Source of the DNA: Immersiella caudata
Taxonomy: Eukaryota; Ascomycota; Sordariomycetes; Sordariales; Lasiosphaeriaceae
Length of the DNA stretch: 64,000 bases
Direction of reading: 5' to 3'
Assembly (NCBI GenBank): GCA_030512335.1
Contig: JAULSU010000001.1
Span: forward strand, 8,060,001 to 8,124,000
Positions 10,841 through 20,250 of this stretch are shown here, one piece after another (within the stretch, counting starts at the first letter, position 1; each line of letters begins with the position of its first letter). The notes beneath the pieces were generated by a model. The model searched no databases, had not been told where the DNA came from, and was given only the letters and a program-made list of their open reading frames with translations. The translations under genes and the position numbers were made by a program.

Positions 10841-11163
10841 GGTGTATTTGGCGGTCCCTTCCTTCACTCTCCGTGGGAAAATAAAAGAGACAAAAATCCG
10901 AGGGGCCTGGGTCGCAGAGGTAGAGTGTCTGGTGTTTTGAGATCGGGAGAATCCCACCAGTGGGATATCCCCGATGGGCGACAGACGTCACCCGAGTGGT
11001 CCGCAACGGTTTCCCCATCCAACCACAGCGTCGGAAACGCCCCATCCGGATCTTTCCGGGCCCACCGCCTGGCGATAAAGAGCACCTGTTAAAGGGCACC
11101 TGTTCGGACAAATCCCACCATCCCACCATCCCACCATCCCACCATTCCACTCCCCCGCCCAAC
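10841..11163. promoter_or_regulatory. Divergent promoter between PSST gene and zinc-finger regulator
   Basis: Only about 320 bp separate the two divergent start codons. The part nearest the regulator holds a short tandem array of the unit TCCCACCA at about 11113-11148, just upstream of the ATG at 11164. Shared control is inferred from the spacing. Confidence 0.45.
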
Positions 11164-13243
11164 ATGGCGACGATACCGCACGGCAAATTCGCCTGCTCGA
11201 AATGCGGGAAGCAGTACCAGCAAAGCAGCCATCTGCACCGCCATGAGCTCACACGTCCGTTCCTTGGACCAAGGGGAACTGCTGAATTGCCCAGCTAACG
11301 GGACATGCAGACAACGAAGGCGCCTTCCAGAAATTCCAGTGTAAATACTGCGAAAGCTGCTTCGTCAGAAGAGACGTATGGCGGCGCCATCTCAGCCGCT
11401 GCTCGCACAATGTCAACCACAACGAGGCTCCATTGGCGAGACGAGGCCAAAAGCCTCGCGCATGCGATCGCTGCTACCAGCGCAAACTAGCGTGCGATGC
11501 TGCCGTCCCATGCGGTCGATGCAGCTCGGGCAAATTCCCTTGCAGCTACAACCGACGACTTGTCGAGGCTCCAGAGTCTGAGAGTACCACCGCCACGCCC
11601 GAAAGGCATTCTGAGGAGGATCTCGATGCCAAGATGGCCGCCACTTTTCTCTTGCACCTCACCAATCCCAAGGCTGAGACGATGGTCGAGTTTATTGTCG
11701 AGGAACCCGAACCCGAACCCGGCCCTGCTGACCAGCACCCTTCCTCGGACGCTGCTGCAGAGTTCACACCCGAGCCAACCACCCCGTTCGAGCCAGACTT
11801 CCTGAGCAACTTCACCGAAGACATGGATCTCTTCCTGGACGAGCGTTTCTTTCCCTGGCCTCTCACCTTCCCCAGCGGAGCAGATCCTTTGCTCGACAGC
11901 ACCTGCCAGCTCTGGCTGCCAGACGACATGCTCAACCTCACATCCAACCCATTGCTGCCAACCGGCACCGCGGAGCCCGAACCAATCCTCGAAAGCATAA
12001 TTACCTCCCTCCACGCCGTGCACACCACCCTCCTCCAGACCGACCCGACCTACGACAGCGTCTTCGACCTCTCCCAAGCACAGCTCGTCTTCACTCCCAC
12101 AAACCGCGCCCTCCTCGTGACACGCTACTTCCAGCACACCCACCGCGAGTTCCCCCTCACCCACCGTCCCTCCCTCGACCTCTCCACAGTATCCCCGGGC
12201 CTGCTCCTCGCCTTCTTTCTCTCCGGCTCCATGTTCATGACCCCCGCCATGTGCGCGCGCGGCATGGTTTCGGCATGCCGTGTCTTCATGCGCGTGGCTG
12301 AGGAGTTTGTATTTCGGGAACTGGAGCAGAAGATGGCGCGTGTTAGCGAGGATGGCAAGGTGGTGGAGGATGTGGAGTTGTACGAGGCGCTGCAGGCGGC
12401 GCTGTTGGTGCATTGCACGCAATTTTCGCTGCAGGATGTGGAAGCGCGGAAGAGGAATAGGACGACGAGGTTGCCGGTTTTGGTGGGGGCTGTGAGGACG
12501 TTGGGGTTAATGAAGGTGAGGCATGCGGCGCAGGAGGAGATGCCGGGGTGGGAAGCGTTTGTGAGGGAGGAGACGAGGTTGAGGTGCGTTCGCTATCCCG
12601 TTCTAGAAGGGATGGAGGCTGACCAGGACACAGAATCGGAGCTTGGGTTCTCCTCGCAGACTGGCAACAGAGCGGCATGTTCCGGCTCCCACCGCTGATG
12701 ACGGTGTCCGAGCTTACGGGGGACTTCCCATGCCTACCCTCACTGTGGGAAGCCAAGAGCGCCGAAGAGTTCTACACCGTGATTACTGCTGGCGGTCCTT
12801 CGGCGTGGAACCGGTCTTGTTCCATCAGACAGGCCGTTGAGAGTCTTATGACTGACGCAGCTTGGTCGGGCCTCGACAAGTTTCCCTTGCGTCATGCCAC
12901 AGTGCAAGATTTGCATTACCTCATCTTCGCCATCCACTGCATGGCTGGCTCCGCAGCGCTCATGGGTCTCCTACCGTGCAGCAGCCCTTCCCTATTGCGA
13001 GCAACGAAGCGATGGGAACAGCTTTGGGGGGAGGTAATACGGGTTTGGACGACGCGGGGCAAGGAACTGAAGGACATGCCGTATGCTGGGACCATGGCTC
13101 ACCGCCTGAGCCCCGAGCTGTGTTGGCTGGCAAAGAGATTGATCGTGTGCGGGGTGGATGAGAAGATGGAGTATTACAAGGGCGTGGGGCACTACTCTTT
13201 GGATTCGCTGCACGCATTGATTGAGAAGTTGCGGGTGAGGTGA
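11164..13243 (+). CDS. Transcription factor with two C2H2 fingers plus Zn2Cys6 cluster
   Basis: Three exons: 11164-11254, 11311-12583 and 12634-13243, totalling 1974 nt for 657 aa. The first intron (56 bp) falls inside the first C2H2 finger, splicing CSKCGKQYQQSSHLHRHELT to HNEGAFQKFQCKYC, a common position in this family. A second C2H2 finger (CKYCESCFVRRDVWRRHLSRC) follows. Then comes the binuclear cluster ACDRCYQRKLACDAAVPCGRCSSGKFPC. An acidic linker follows. The C-terminal half has fungal transcription factor domain features (RYFQHTHREFPLTHRPS; after intron 2, LADWQQSGMFRLPPLMTVSELTGDFPC). It is a nuclear DNA-binding regulator, divergent from the complex I subunit gene. The targets are unknown. 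Confidence 0.9.
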
Positions 13244-14097
13244 GCGAAAAGGGGCGCCCCTAAGAGGCACCAAGAATCGAAATGTTTCGGTCTTGCAACC
13301 TCGATTAGCCCCTCGGCCCGAATCAGCGACCCGTCCGGACAACTTTCAGCCGTGATTACATCTCGCAACATACACCGTGGCAATGACAACATGCTTCCGC
13401 TTTATTCATTGGAGTTCACCAACGAGGTCAACAGCGCGGGAACATGACCACACAAAGGAAACTGGAGGAACCAGCGAATCAGGACGCTCCGACGCAATGT
13501 TTCCCAGCGCAATGTTCCGCCGTCGGGGTTCCAAGACATCTCAGCCCCAAGATCACCCGAAAAGACCTCGGACCCGACGCGAGCGGTCGGATGCCAAGAC
13601 TCGATGAACAAAACATTGTCGCAGTCGTTACATTAAGCAGTCCCCCCGATTACCCAAGCGGTGCAACATTGCGGGGAGAGGGTAACCCTACCGTACTACC
13701 GAGTCCCTAACTTTATTACAGCCACCTCTCGGCATGCCATCATCCAGCCATTGGTTTTCGGTTGGAATGGCAGTGACCGGGTCTGGGCGATACAGTCCCA
13801 GAATTCCGGGTAAGCTTCGGGTGGGTATTGGTCCGTACTTCGTATTACCAGTTCCCGGAACCGATAAAAGGCTGGGTTGTTAGGTACTTTTTATAGACCT
13901 TGTTGTTTCATTGGTCCCACTGACGATCAATGTCAGGGTATCACCAGCACTGATGTCAGGGCTCCATCTCGCTACCTTCCTTGGGCTTATATGAGCTCTC
14001 GGTCTGCCTGCCCCTGAATTTTCCATGAAGAAAGCCATCTTCAAACATCTTCATCTGTTCTTCGCGCACTTCAGCAACGCATCAACTCAAACTCACC
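13244..14097. other. Intergenic with TATA-like box for the cysteine-rich secreted protein
   Basis: No gene seen. TTATATGAG at about 13986-13994 lies roughly 105 bp before the ATG at 14098 and could serve as a TATA element. Confidence 0.4.
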
Positions 14098-14472
14098 ATG
14101 ACACGCATCAACACTTTCTTCCTCGCCCTAATGGCAACAGCCACCACCCTCGCTAACCCCCTCGACAACCGCCAAATCGGCGGCTGCGCCGTCATCCTCT
14201 GCCCCCCCGACACCATCTGCAAAACCATCGACGGCAAGTCCCAATGCGTACCCACCTCTCAAGTCTGCGGCCCCACCATCTGCGAAAAGGGCCTCCTATG
14301 CTGCAATGCTAGCTGCGGCGTGTGCACGAAACCCGGACAGGCGTGCACGCAGCAGGCGTGTGGACCGCGTTGTGGGAAAATTTTGTGTCCATGGGGGGAG
14401 ACTTGTTGCAATGATAGTTGTGGGTATTGTACGAAGCCTGGGGAGGGGTGTACTAAGGAGTTTTGTGGGTGA
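14098..14472 (+). CDS. Small secreted protein with 20 cysteines in internal repeats
   Basis: Single exon, 124 aa. The signal peptide is MTRINTFFLALMATATTLA, probably cleaved before NPLDNRQ, where a dibasic-like NR site follows. The mature protein has 20 cysteines in about 105 residues, arranged as a short first unit and two near-identical longer units. The repeated core is CCNASCGVCTKPGQACTQQ and CCNDSCGYCTKPGEGCTKE, each preceded by C(G)xxxC. The pattern is that of secreted cysteine-rich proteins such as effector candidates or antimicrobial-like peptides. No named family is recognised. Its start has a good context (CTCACCATG) and a TATA-like box upstream. Confidence 0.85.
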   Translation: MTRINTFFLALMATATTLANPLDNRQIGGCAVILCPPDTICKTIDGKSQCVPTSQVCGPTICEKGLLCCNASCGVCTKPGQACTQQACGPRCGKILCPWGETCCNDSCGYCTKPGEGCTKEFCG

Positions 14473-14961
14473 GGGGACACGTGTTTGGTGGGTGGAAATG
14501 GGGAGGAGGAGGGGGAAAAGCGATGGGGGGAGGTAAAAAAAAAAAAAAAAAAGGAAAAAAAAAGGGGGCCTCGTTCGTTCGTTCGTTCGTTCAATGTCTG
14601 ATATGAGGACAATGCTATATTACTACCAGTAACAGGACAGCAAGTGAGTTCCGTGCATTGACTGTTTTCTTACAGTGAAGACTCGGTAATGCAACTTGTC
14701 GGAGATGGCTTGAAGGGAGGGCGGGAGCAACGTAATGGGAACGTCAGCTGGTACGCAGCCTTCCTTGGCGCCAAGTACCCAACCACGCAAGACAAAGAGA
14801 TGCGGAGAACATATCTGGAGACGTTTTCTCTATCTATATGACATCAATACAAACCATTCAAACTAACACCAGGAACTCGAAGTAACAGAATTAAGGAGAG
14901 AAAAAAGGGAAGGAAAGAGGATATAGAAAGACGGGAAACCAGAACTCGCACTTGACCCACA
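14473..14961. repeat. Intergenic with poly-A tract and TTCG tetranucleotide run
   Basis: Just downstream of the secreted-protein stop codon, 14535-14561 holds an interrupted A-rich tract (A18, GG, A9), followed by a (CGTT)n run of about five copies near 14572-14592. No gene is seen before the methyltransferase. Confidence 0.6.
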
Positions 14962-15633
14962 ATGCCTCCCTCCCCCTCCCCCGACGCATTAGACGCCACC
15001 TTCTGGGACAAAACCTCCCAAAAATACGCCCAATCCCCCATCGCCGACCAAGCCGGCTACGAACGCACCCTCAAGAAAACACTCAGCCTCCTCACCCCAG
15101 CTTTCTCCGTCCTCGAACTCGGATGCGGCACGGGCGGAACGGCGATCTCCCTTGCGCCCTCTGTCAAGCGATTTCTCGCCACTGATCTCTCCGGGGGGAT
15201 GATCGACATTGCCAAGGGGAAGACTGATGCCGCGATTCCGGGGTTGGAATTCCGGGTTGGGACGGCTGAGGCTTTGGCGGCTGCAAAGGAGAAGGAACAA
15301 TTCACCGCGGTGGTAGCGTACAACTACCTCCATCTCGTACGCGACATGCCAACAACGCTGAAGAGCATCCATTCGCTGCTTGCTCCGGGGGGTCTGTTCA
15401 TCTCCAAGACGGTGTGTATTCGCGAGATGACCTTTGGGGGGGTTTTGGGATCGGTTGGGATCCCGGTGATGAGGATGGTGGGGCTGGCGCCGTTTTGTGC
15501 GTCGTTTGGGGTCGAGGATTTGAAGAGCAGGATTCAGGAGGCGGGGTTTGAGATTGTTGAGGTTGAGTATCATGGGACGAAGGGGAGGGATGCTAGGCCG
15601 TTTGTTGTGGCGAGGAAGGTTGGTGGGGCGTGA
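14962..15633 (+). CDS. SAM-dependent class I methyltransferase
   Basis: Intronless, 223 aa. SAM-binding motif I is VLELGCGTGGTAISLA, followed by the acidic post-I residue in FLATDLSGGMID. Motif II/III regions are TAVVAYNYLHLVRDM and LLAPGGLFISKTVCI. The fold is the Methyltransf_11/25 type. The substrate cannot be read from the sequence. The C-terminal portion (VGLAPFCASFGVEDL, EAGFEIVEVEYHG) resembles small fungal methyltransferases acting on low-molecular-weight substrates. The gene stands alone, with no biosynthetic core enzyme nearby. Confidence 0.88.
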   Translation: MPPSPSPDALDATFWDKTSQKYAQSPIADQAGYERTLKKTLSLLTPAFSVLELGCGTGGTAISLAPSVKRFLATDLSGGMIDIAKGKTDAAIPGLEFRVGTAEALAAAKEKEQFTAVVAYNYLHLVRDMPTTLKSIHSLLAPGGLFISKTVCIREMTFGGVLGSVGIPVMRMVGLAPFCASFGVEDLKSRIQEAGFEIVEVEYHGTKGRDARPFVVARKVGGA

Positions 15634-16309
15634 TTAGGGTTGCTGAGTTGGAATAGGGGTGGTGTAGGGTTGGTATAGGGGGGTGTGAGGGTGGACATGA
15701 GGGGCCTATGAGAATTGTTAGTTTGGGCCTCATGGTATACTACTAGATGCTACTCACCTCAGTCAGTACCTAATTGAGGAGATTATGATTTGTCTCCCTA
15801 AATTGTAATTTCTTCCCCAGTCCTTGGATGATCCAAAACGCAGACTTAGAGGTGCGCCCGACGACTTTCATCCGTCTTGGGCCTCCCACTGGCCTTAAAG
15901 ACGACCGCTTCTTTCATCCGATCCTGGAAACAAATAATTCTTTTCGCCGTTCCTTCCTCAAATCTTTGCTACGACGCGCCTGCCAGCTTTCCACCGACAT
16001 AGATTATTTTTCCGACCTCTTTACCGCCTCTTCAATTCAAAGAGTCACCTTCAGGATACGGCCGTTTGTTGTTTTTTTTTAGGGGGGGGGGGGGGGGGGG
16101 GCTTGTGAAAAGGCATCGACACCCGCTTTGTTCGAGCACGGGGTCTTGGTGTTTATGCGTTTTTTTTATACTTTGCGTTTATTTGTGGCTGGCAGCCGTA
16201 AATCCAAAATCTAAAACCTCTCTAATTCTTCTTCCTACAATCTTCAATCGTCTTTTCAAAGACGTCGCCTGCCTCTTCTAGAGGAAAGAGAAAAAGAGCA
16301 AGCACGATA
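15634..16309. repeat. Intergenic with T9/G20 homopolymer junction
   Basis: No gene seen. A run of nine T (16072-16080) is followed almost directly by twenty consecutive G (16082-16101), which could form a G-quadruplex and is prone to length error. Confidence 0.6.
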
Positions 16310-16356
16310 ACGTGCGTGATAAGCGAGTTGTACGGATAAGCGAGTCGTACACTTTC
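16310..16356 (+). repeat. Left terminal inverted repeat of pogo copy 1
   Basis: Pairs with 18125-18171. It contains an internal direct repeat (GATAAGCGAGT..GTAC twice), a likely pair of transposase binding sites. Confidence 0.9.
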
Positions 16357-16398
16357 CACCACCCTACCACAACAATCCTCAATTACATAACCATAACA

Positions 16399-18072
16399 CT
16401 AGGAAATAACAATAACTGAATCAGAAACAGATGAATCAGACGATTCTGCAGCCTCCTGGCAAGTGCGCGCATTATGGCCAGGCTTACCGCACACGCCACA
16501 ACACTGAATCTTCATACGAGGGCCCCCTGCACCACCACCACTTTGACGTGTTTCCTGAGCCAACTGTTCACCTAAGGCCTTCTGATCCAGTAAATCCTGT
16601 GCCTCCTGTACAGTAAGTGACCCTCTAAGCCTTACACGTGTTTTTTTAGCCCTCCGTCGCTTACTAAGCCCCTTATTGGCCTTTTGTAATGCGGAGACCT
16701 CTGTATGGAGAAGTGCCACCTCGTGTATCACAGCCATTATACCTTTGGTTAATCGATCCACAGCTATCAGCATAGAGGTTAGTAAGCTGCCCTGATGGTT
16801 GGAAATTCGATTTTTGATAAACACTGATTATAAGGTGGCCTCTTAAGGGTTGTGTGGCGTTTGGGAGACCCAGGGTAATAGTGTGGTTAGGCCTGAGGTT
16901 AGGGGTGTTGGGGTTTGAATACGCATATCCAGCTTTAATATTACCCTCTCTGGATCGTATAATATAAGGCCGGCGCCAGAAAAACCCCCCTTGATGTTTT
17001 TTTCTGTGATTGAAGTAAAAAAGGCCGTTTTAAACGTATAGAGAAATTTTAACTTGCTGATATGTGTGATGTTTATCCGTATTAACTGTTTAATTTTATA
17101 GCCGTACGCTTTCTTTAGCGGCCTAAAACAACTAACATCTAATGGCTAAAGTAGGTGTGAGGAGTGCGGAGGTATATATAGTGTAATAATGTTGTGTGTA
17201 TGGTAGTAAGCTTTGAATTCTTCGGAGTGGTGGCTCTTGTGGCCGTTAAGGATTAGAAGCTGATATTTGCCCTTTGTACGAGATGATGTGTGTAAATTGA
17301 AATGCCGAATCTAATTTATGCCTTTCTTATTTGTAGTCTAGTTATTGTCGGTTATTGTAATACACCAGGTAGCCGGAAGGTTGCATTTTTGATACCAATT
17401 GGCAAGGTGGTATTACGTAGCCAAGATGATAAATGGTGGGATGGCCCAGCCTTAAGAATTCACCCTTTAGATAACTGTAGCCCACTCTCGATTCCCAGGC
17501 TGGGCTTGTTTAACCTTACCACGGCTATCTGAGGTAGTAACTATTATAGTGGGAGTGATAATACCTATTATAAAGCCAGTCTCGTCGAAATTATACGTAT
17601 CTTTATTAAGGATACTATACTTGGCCTTTATATTATCCACAAGGGTAAACCACTCGCTAATAATCTTTAGATCTTCGTATTTAGCCCTTTGGTAGTCGTA
17701 TTTACGCGATAAACGCGTTTAGAGCTCTGGCTGGTGTTTGATAAAGTTGTGAGCCCAGCGTTTACCGACAGGGGGCGTGTTGTGTTTGCGTAACAGTCGG
17801 TTGGCCATATCTTCCACATAATAAAGCCGAGGGTGGAATGCGCGTGTACATAGCTTAATTATGTACTGAACAATCGTATTTTCTTCCAAATCCGTAAGCT
17901 TACGTGAGTTAGCTGGAGTATCGCGTCGTGCAGGTTTACCAGCGCGTCGATCGGAGAGGGTTATTGGTGGAATCTTGTAGATTGCCGCTGCGCTTCGAAG
18001 GCTGAGTTTTGGATTATTTTCCATAGCCCTGAGGGCTAGGATTATTCGAGATTCTGCTGGAAGCGAATCCAT
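16399..18072 (-). pseudogene. Decayed Fot1/pogo transposase of copy 1
   Basis: The N-terminal helix-turn-helix part is intact at 18072-17719 (MDSLPAESRIILALRAMENN ... KHQPEL) and stops at TAA. Reading on in the same frame gives TRLSRKYDYQRAKYEDLK and NFDETGF, the first catalytic Asp region of the DDE domain, interrupted by several TAA codons. The C-terminal piece (16824-16399) is open again: KNRISNHQGSLL, LQKANKGLSKRRRAKKTRV, and a zinc-knuckle-like CGVCGKPGHNARTC. Several stops fall where related elements would have Gln codons, which fits C-to-T decay. Non-autonomous as it stands. Confidence 0.85.
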
Positions 18073-18124
18073 GGCAAGTTGGTGGTAGTGTGGGTGAATG
18101 AAGTAGGAAAGGCAGCGGTGCCAA

Positions 18125-18171
18125 GAAAGTGTACGACTCGCTTATCCGTACGACTCGCTTATCACGCACGT
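18125..18171 (-). repeat. Right terminal inverted repeat of pogo copy 1
   Basis: Reverse complement matches 16310-16356 with a single mismatch in the first 43 bases. TA follows at 18172. Confidence 0.9.
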
Positions 18172-18188
18172 TAATAGAGATCAAGGAC

Positions 18189-18512
18189 ATGGTCAAGAGG
18201 GGCTGGAAAAAGAAGCACTCCAAGGTCGTCGATGTTAAGCGGGAGGATGATAAGGACCGCGACGACTCCAGCAGCTCGTCTTTATCCAGCAGCTCGTCTT
18301 TATCCAGCAGCTCGTCCTCATCATCTCCTAGCTTCGCAAGTCAACGGCGCCGACTTCGCCCGCTCAAAGAAGAGGGAGAAGATGATAAAACCGCGACCAG
18401 CTGTAGACTGCTGGAAGACCTAAAATGCAGCCCTCGGAGATCCACCGCGGCTCAAAATCTCAGCACACCATTGTACACTTGGACACCAACCCCACCCATT
18501 CACAAAGCCTGA
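18189..18512 (+). other. Serine-rich open frame beside the transposon
   Basis: An ATG at 18189 opens a lysine-rich then serine-rich frame (VKRGWKKKHSKVVDVKRED then S/L repeats) to 18512. The serine stretch is encoded by an 18-bp tandem repeat (AGCAGCTCGTCTTTATCC, about three copies, 18271-18320). It may be the remnant of a gene cut by the transposon or chance repeat coding; no family is recognised. Confidence 0.25.
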
Positions 18513-18526
18513 CCGTGATCTCAAGA

Positions 18527-19046
18527 ATGTACCGCTTGTTTCTGCTGTGGGGATTTGTCCACCTTGGCTCCGCCAGCTGGTAAGAACGCAGGCAGTGTCT
18601 CCATCACCACGTGCTGAAGATGGCCCAACATCTCGTGTTCGGAGAGCAGTTTCTGGCTCGCTCTAACCAATCTTCCCGCCACAGGTCAGTCAACTTTTGC
18701 AACAAAGGCTGCCCCAAGGGCGACGACATCACTGACCCCGGCGTGGAGCTGGTGGGGAGCTCCGTTGGGCAGCCAGGACAGGAAGTCTGGTGCTACCGCG
18801 TCGACTCAGCTCATGCGGCTTACGTCGAAGGAATCGAAACCGACGGGATGAAGGTTGATGTTTTCGCCGACTGGCAGTGCCAGAACCTGATTGAGACCTG
18901 GACTGAAGACGGCTGCATTGTTGTCAATTCTGAGGCGCATGTATGTGTTTTTCACCGTGCAGTGAACTCGTTGGAGGGTTGAGTTGGAGGCTAATATCGC
19001 TGCTTTTTAGACGGTCATTGCTGCGGCGAGGATCGTGCCCAAGTAA
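18527..19046 (+). CDS. Small secreted protein, five cysteines
   Basis: Three exons: 18527-18579, 18685-18940 and 19011-19046, totalling 345 nt for 114 aa. Introns are 105 bp (GTAAGA ... CTCTAACC ... CACAG) and 70 bp (GTATGT ... TTTTAG). The signal peptide is MYRLFLLWGFVHLGSAS. The mature part includes VNFCNKGCPKGDDITDPG, VWCYRVDSAHAAYVEG, DWQCQNLIETWTEDGCIVV and ends ARIVPK. The exon sum and the well-formed splice sites support the model. No family is recognised; size, secretion and cysteines make it an effector-type candidate. It lies only 355 bp from a transposon end. Confidence 0.72.
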
Positions 19047-19523
19047 AGGGGAAAGGGCGCTCTTCATGTGGTGACGTCCATGATATGCTCGCCGGAATTA
19101 CCGGGATCGAAACTCGAGGAGATATGCACTTTTTGCAGGCCCTTCAGTTGTAAAAATGCACTGTGTTTCGAATCATCAACGTGAGTTTCTTCGGAAATGT
19201 TGGTGGCCGATGGGCATCCCACACTAGCCCTGATTGATTGTTGAGAATTGCCCAGCACCGGCCAGGCAACCATTTTCCACGCACTGTGCGGAAGGCGGCT
19301 CTTGCCTTGGTTGTCAAGTTTGCTCCCAGCATTCGGCTAATGTCAACCAACAAGGCAGTTCTTTCAGAAGGCCCTCGGCACATCCGTTGCAACTGAACAT
19401 TATTATCATGACGTCTTTGTTCATTTACACTCCGGCATGACGTTTTCCAGAGAGCAGTGCAGCGGACCCAGCCATCCGTATTCCACAGTCAGCCACGCAC
19501 ACAGATGACGTCTTCTGGCAGCG
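19047..19523. other. Intergenic, no gene seen
   Basis: Short frames on both strands without domain or codon character. Confidence 0.4.
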
Positions 19524-20140
19524 ATGAGCAGAGATGAGGACGAACTTCCAGAGTGGTGCAGTAGTGAGGAGATTATATTTCTAAAGGCCGTATGGGGGTG
19601 TTCAATCAGGCGTGAGTGGCTCCTCTTTTTCTATGTTGTCCGCGGCAGACAGGACCGCCACCGAACTAGACTTTGCCTTACACTAGCGCCGACGCTCGGG
19701 TACTGCGTAAACAAATACTGACGATTTCGCTACGAATGAAATTGACTCACTATTCCCTTGGATCTCAACGAGCAAACACTGGCTGATGCTGGGCAGATTT
19801 CAACGCCACCCAAGTTAAAGGATGGCCCGGTGGAAAATTCGACCTCATAGAGTACGGTGGGGACGCTCATCCTCCCAGAGATCTAAAGGGCTATCACCGG
19901 ACAGCCAGCCTAGCCTGGCCGTTCATGGTGGTGTTCACCCCTGGCGAAACGGGGAGGAGTGGATACGCGCCACCCCCAATTTCGGACTCCGCGGCGAAGT
20001 TATTCTGCTTGAGAGCAAAGGAAGCCACGCCGGGAAGTTCTGTACCCGAGCCGGTTGGCAATGGTGGAAATAGTATTGGTTCATGGGTGCTTGGGAAGGC
20101 ACTTGCTGCAGTTGTGATGGGAGTTTCGCTTATGCTTTGA
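19524..20140 (+). CDS. Tentative surface protein with GPI-like C-terminus
   Basis: The convincing part is the last exon, 19797-20140. It follows a GGGCAG acceptor and reads FNATQVKGWPGGKFDLIEYG, DAHPPRDLKGYHRTASLAW, and VVFTPGETGRSGYAPPP. It ends with a short hydrophobic tail (WVLGKALAAVVMGVSLML) after a small-residue stretch (PVGNGGNSIGS), as in GPI-anchor signals. An upstream exon 19524-19611 ending at GTGAGT keeps the frame (432 nt, 143 aa) but has no signal peptide, so the true 5' end may differ or be lost. Family unknown. Confidence 0.35.
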
Positions 20141-20250
20141 GGGTGGGAAGCACCAGACATGAGCAGAGATCAGCTACGTCATTTTGTGTTAATAACGAGG
20201 CTGGTACGGCAGAGGGGCGAATTTTGATAGATAATGGTCCACCTTGGTTG

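Larger units (their letters stand above)
16310..18171 (-). mobile_element. Fot1/pogo-family DNA transposon, copy 1 (1862 bp)
   Basis: Terminal inverted repeats of about 47 bp at 16310-16356 and 18125-18171 differ at one base over the first 43. Both start ACGTGCGTGATAAGCGAG, and each contains two copies of the block ATAAGCGAGT. The element is flanked by TA at 16308-16309 and 18172-18173, the target duplication of Tc1/mariner/pogo elements. The transposase frame runs on the minus strand but is interrupted. Length, TIR and target site fit fungal Fot1-like elements. Confidence 0.93.

Noticed and set aside
11487..12422. 311-aa minus-strand frame
   Set aside because: Complete antisense overlap with the zinc-finger regulator, which has recognisable motifs and splice sites.
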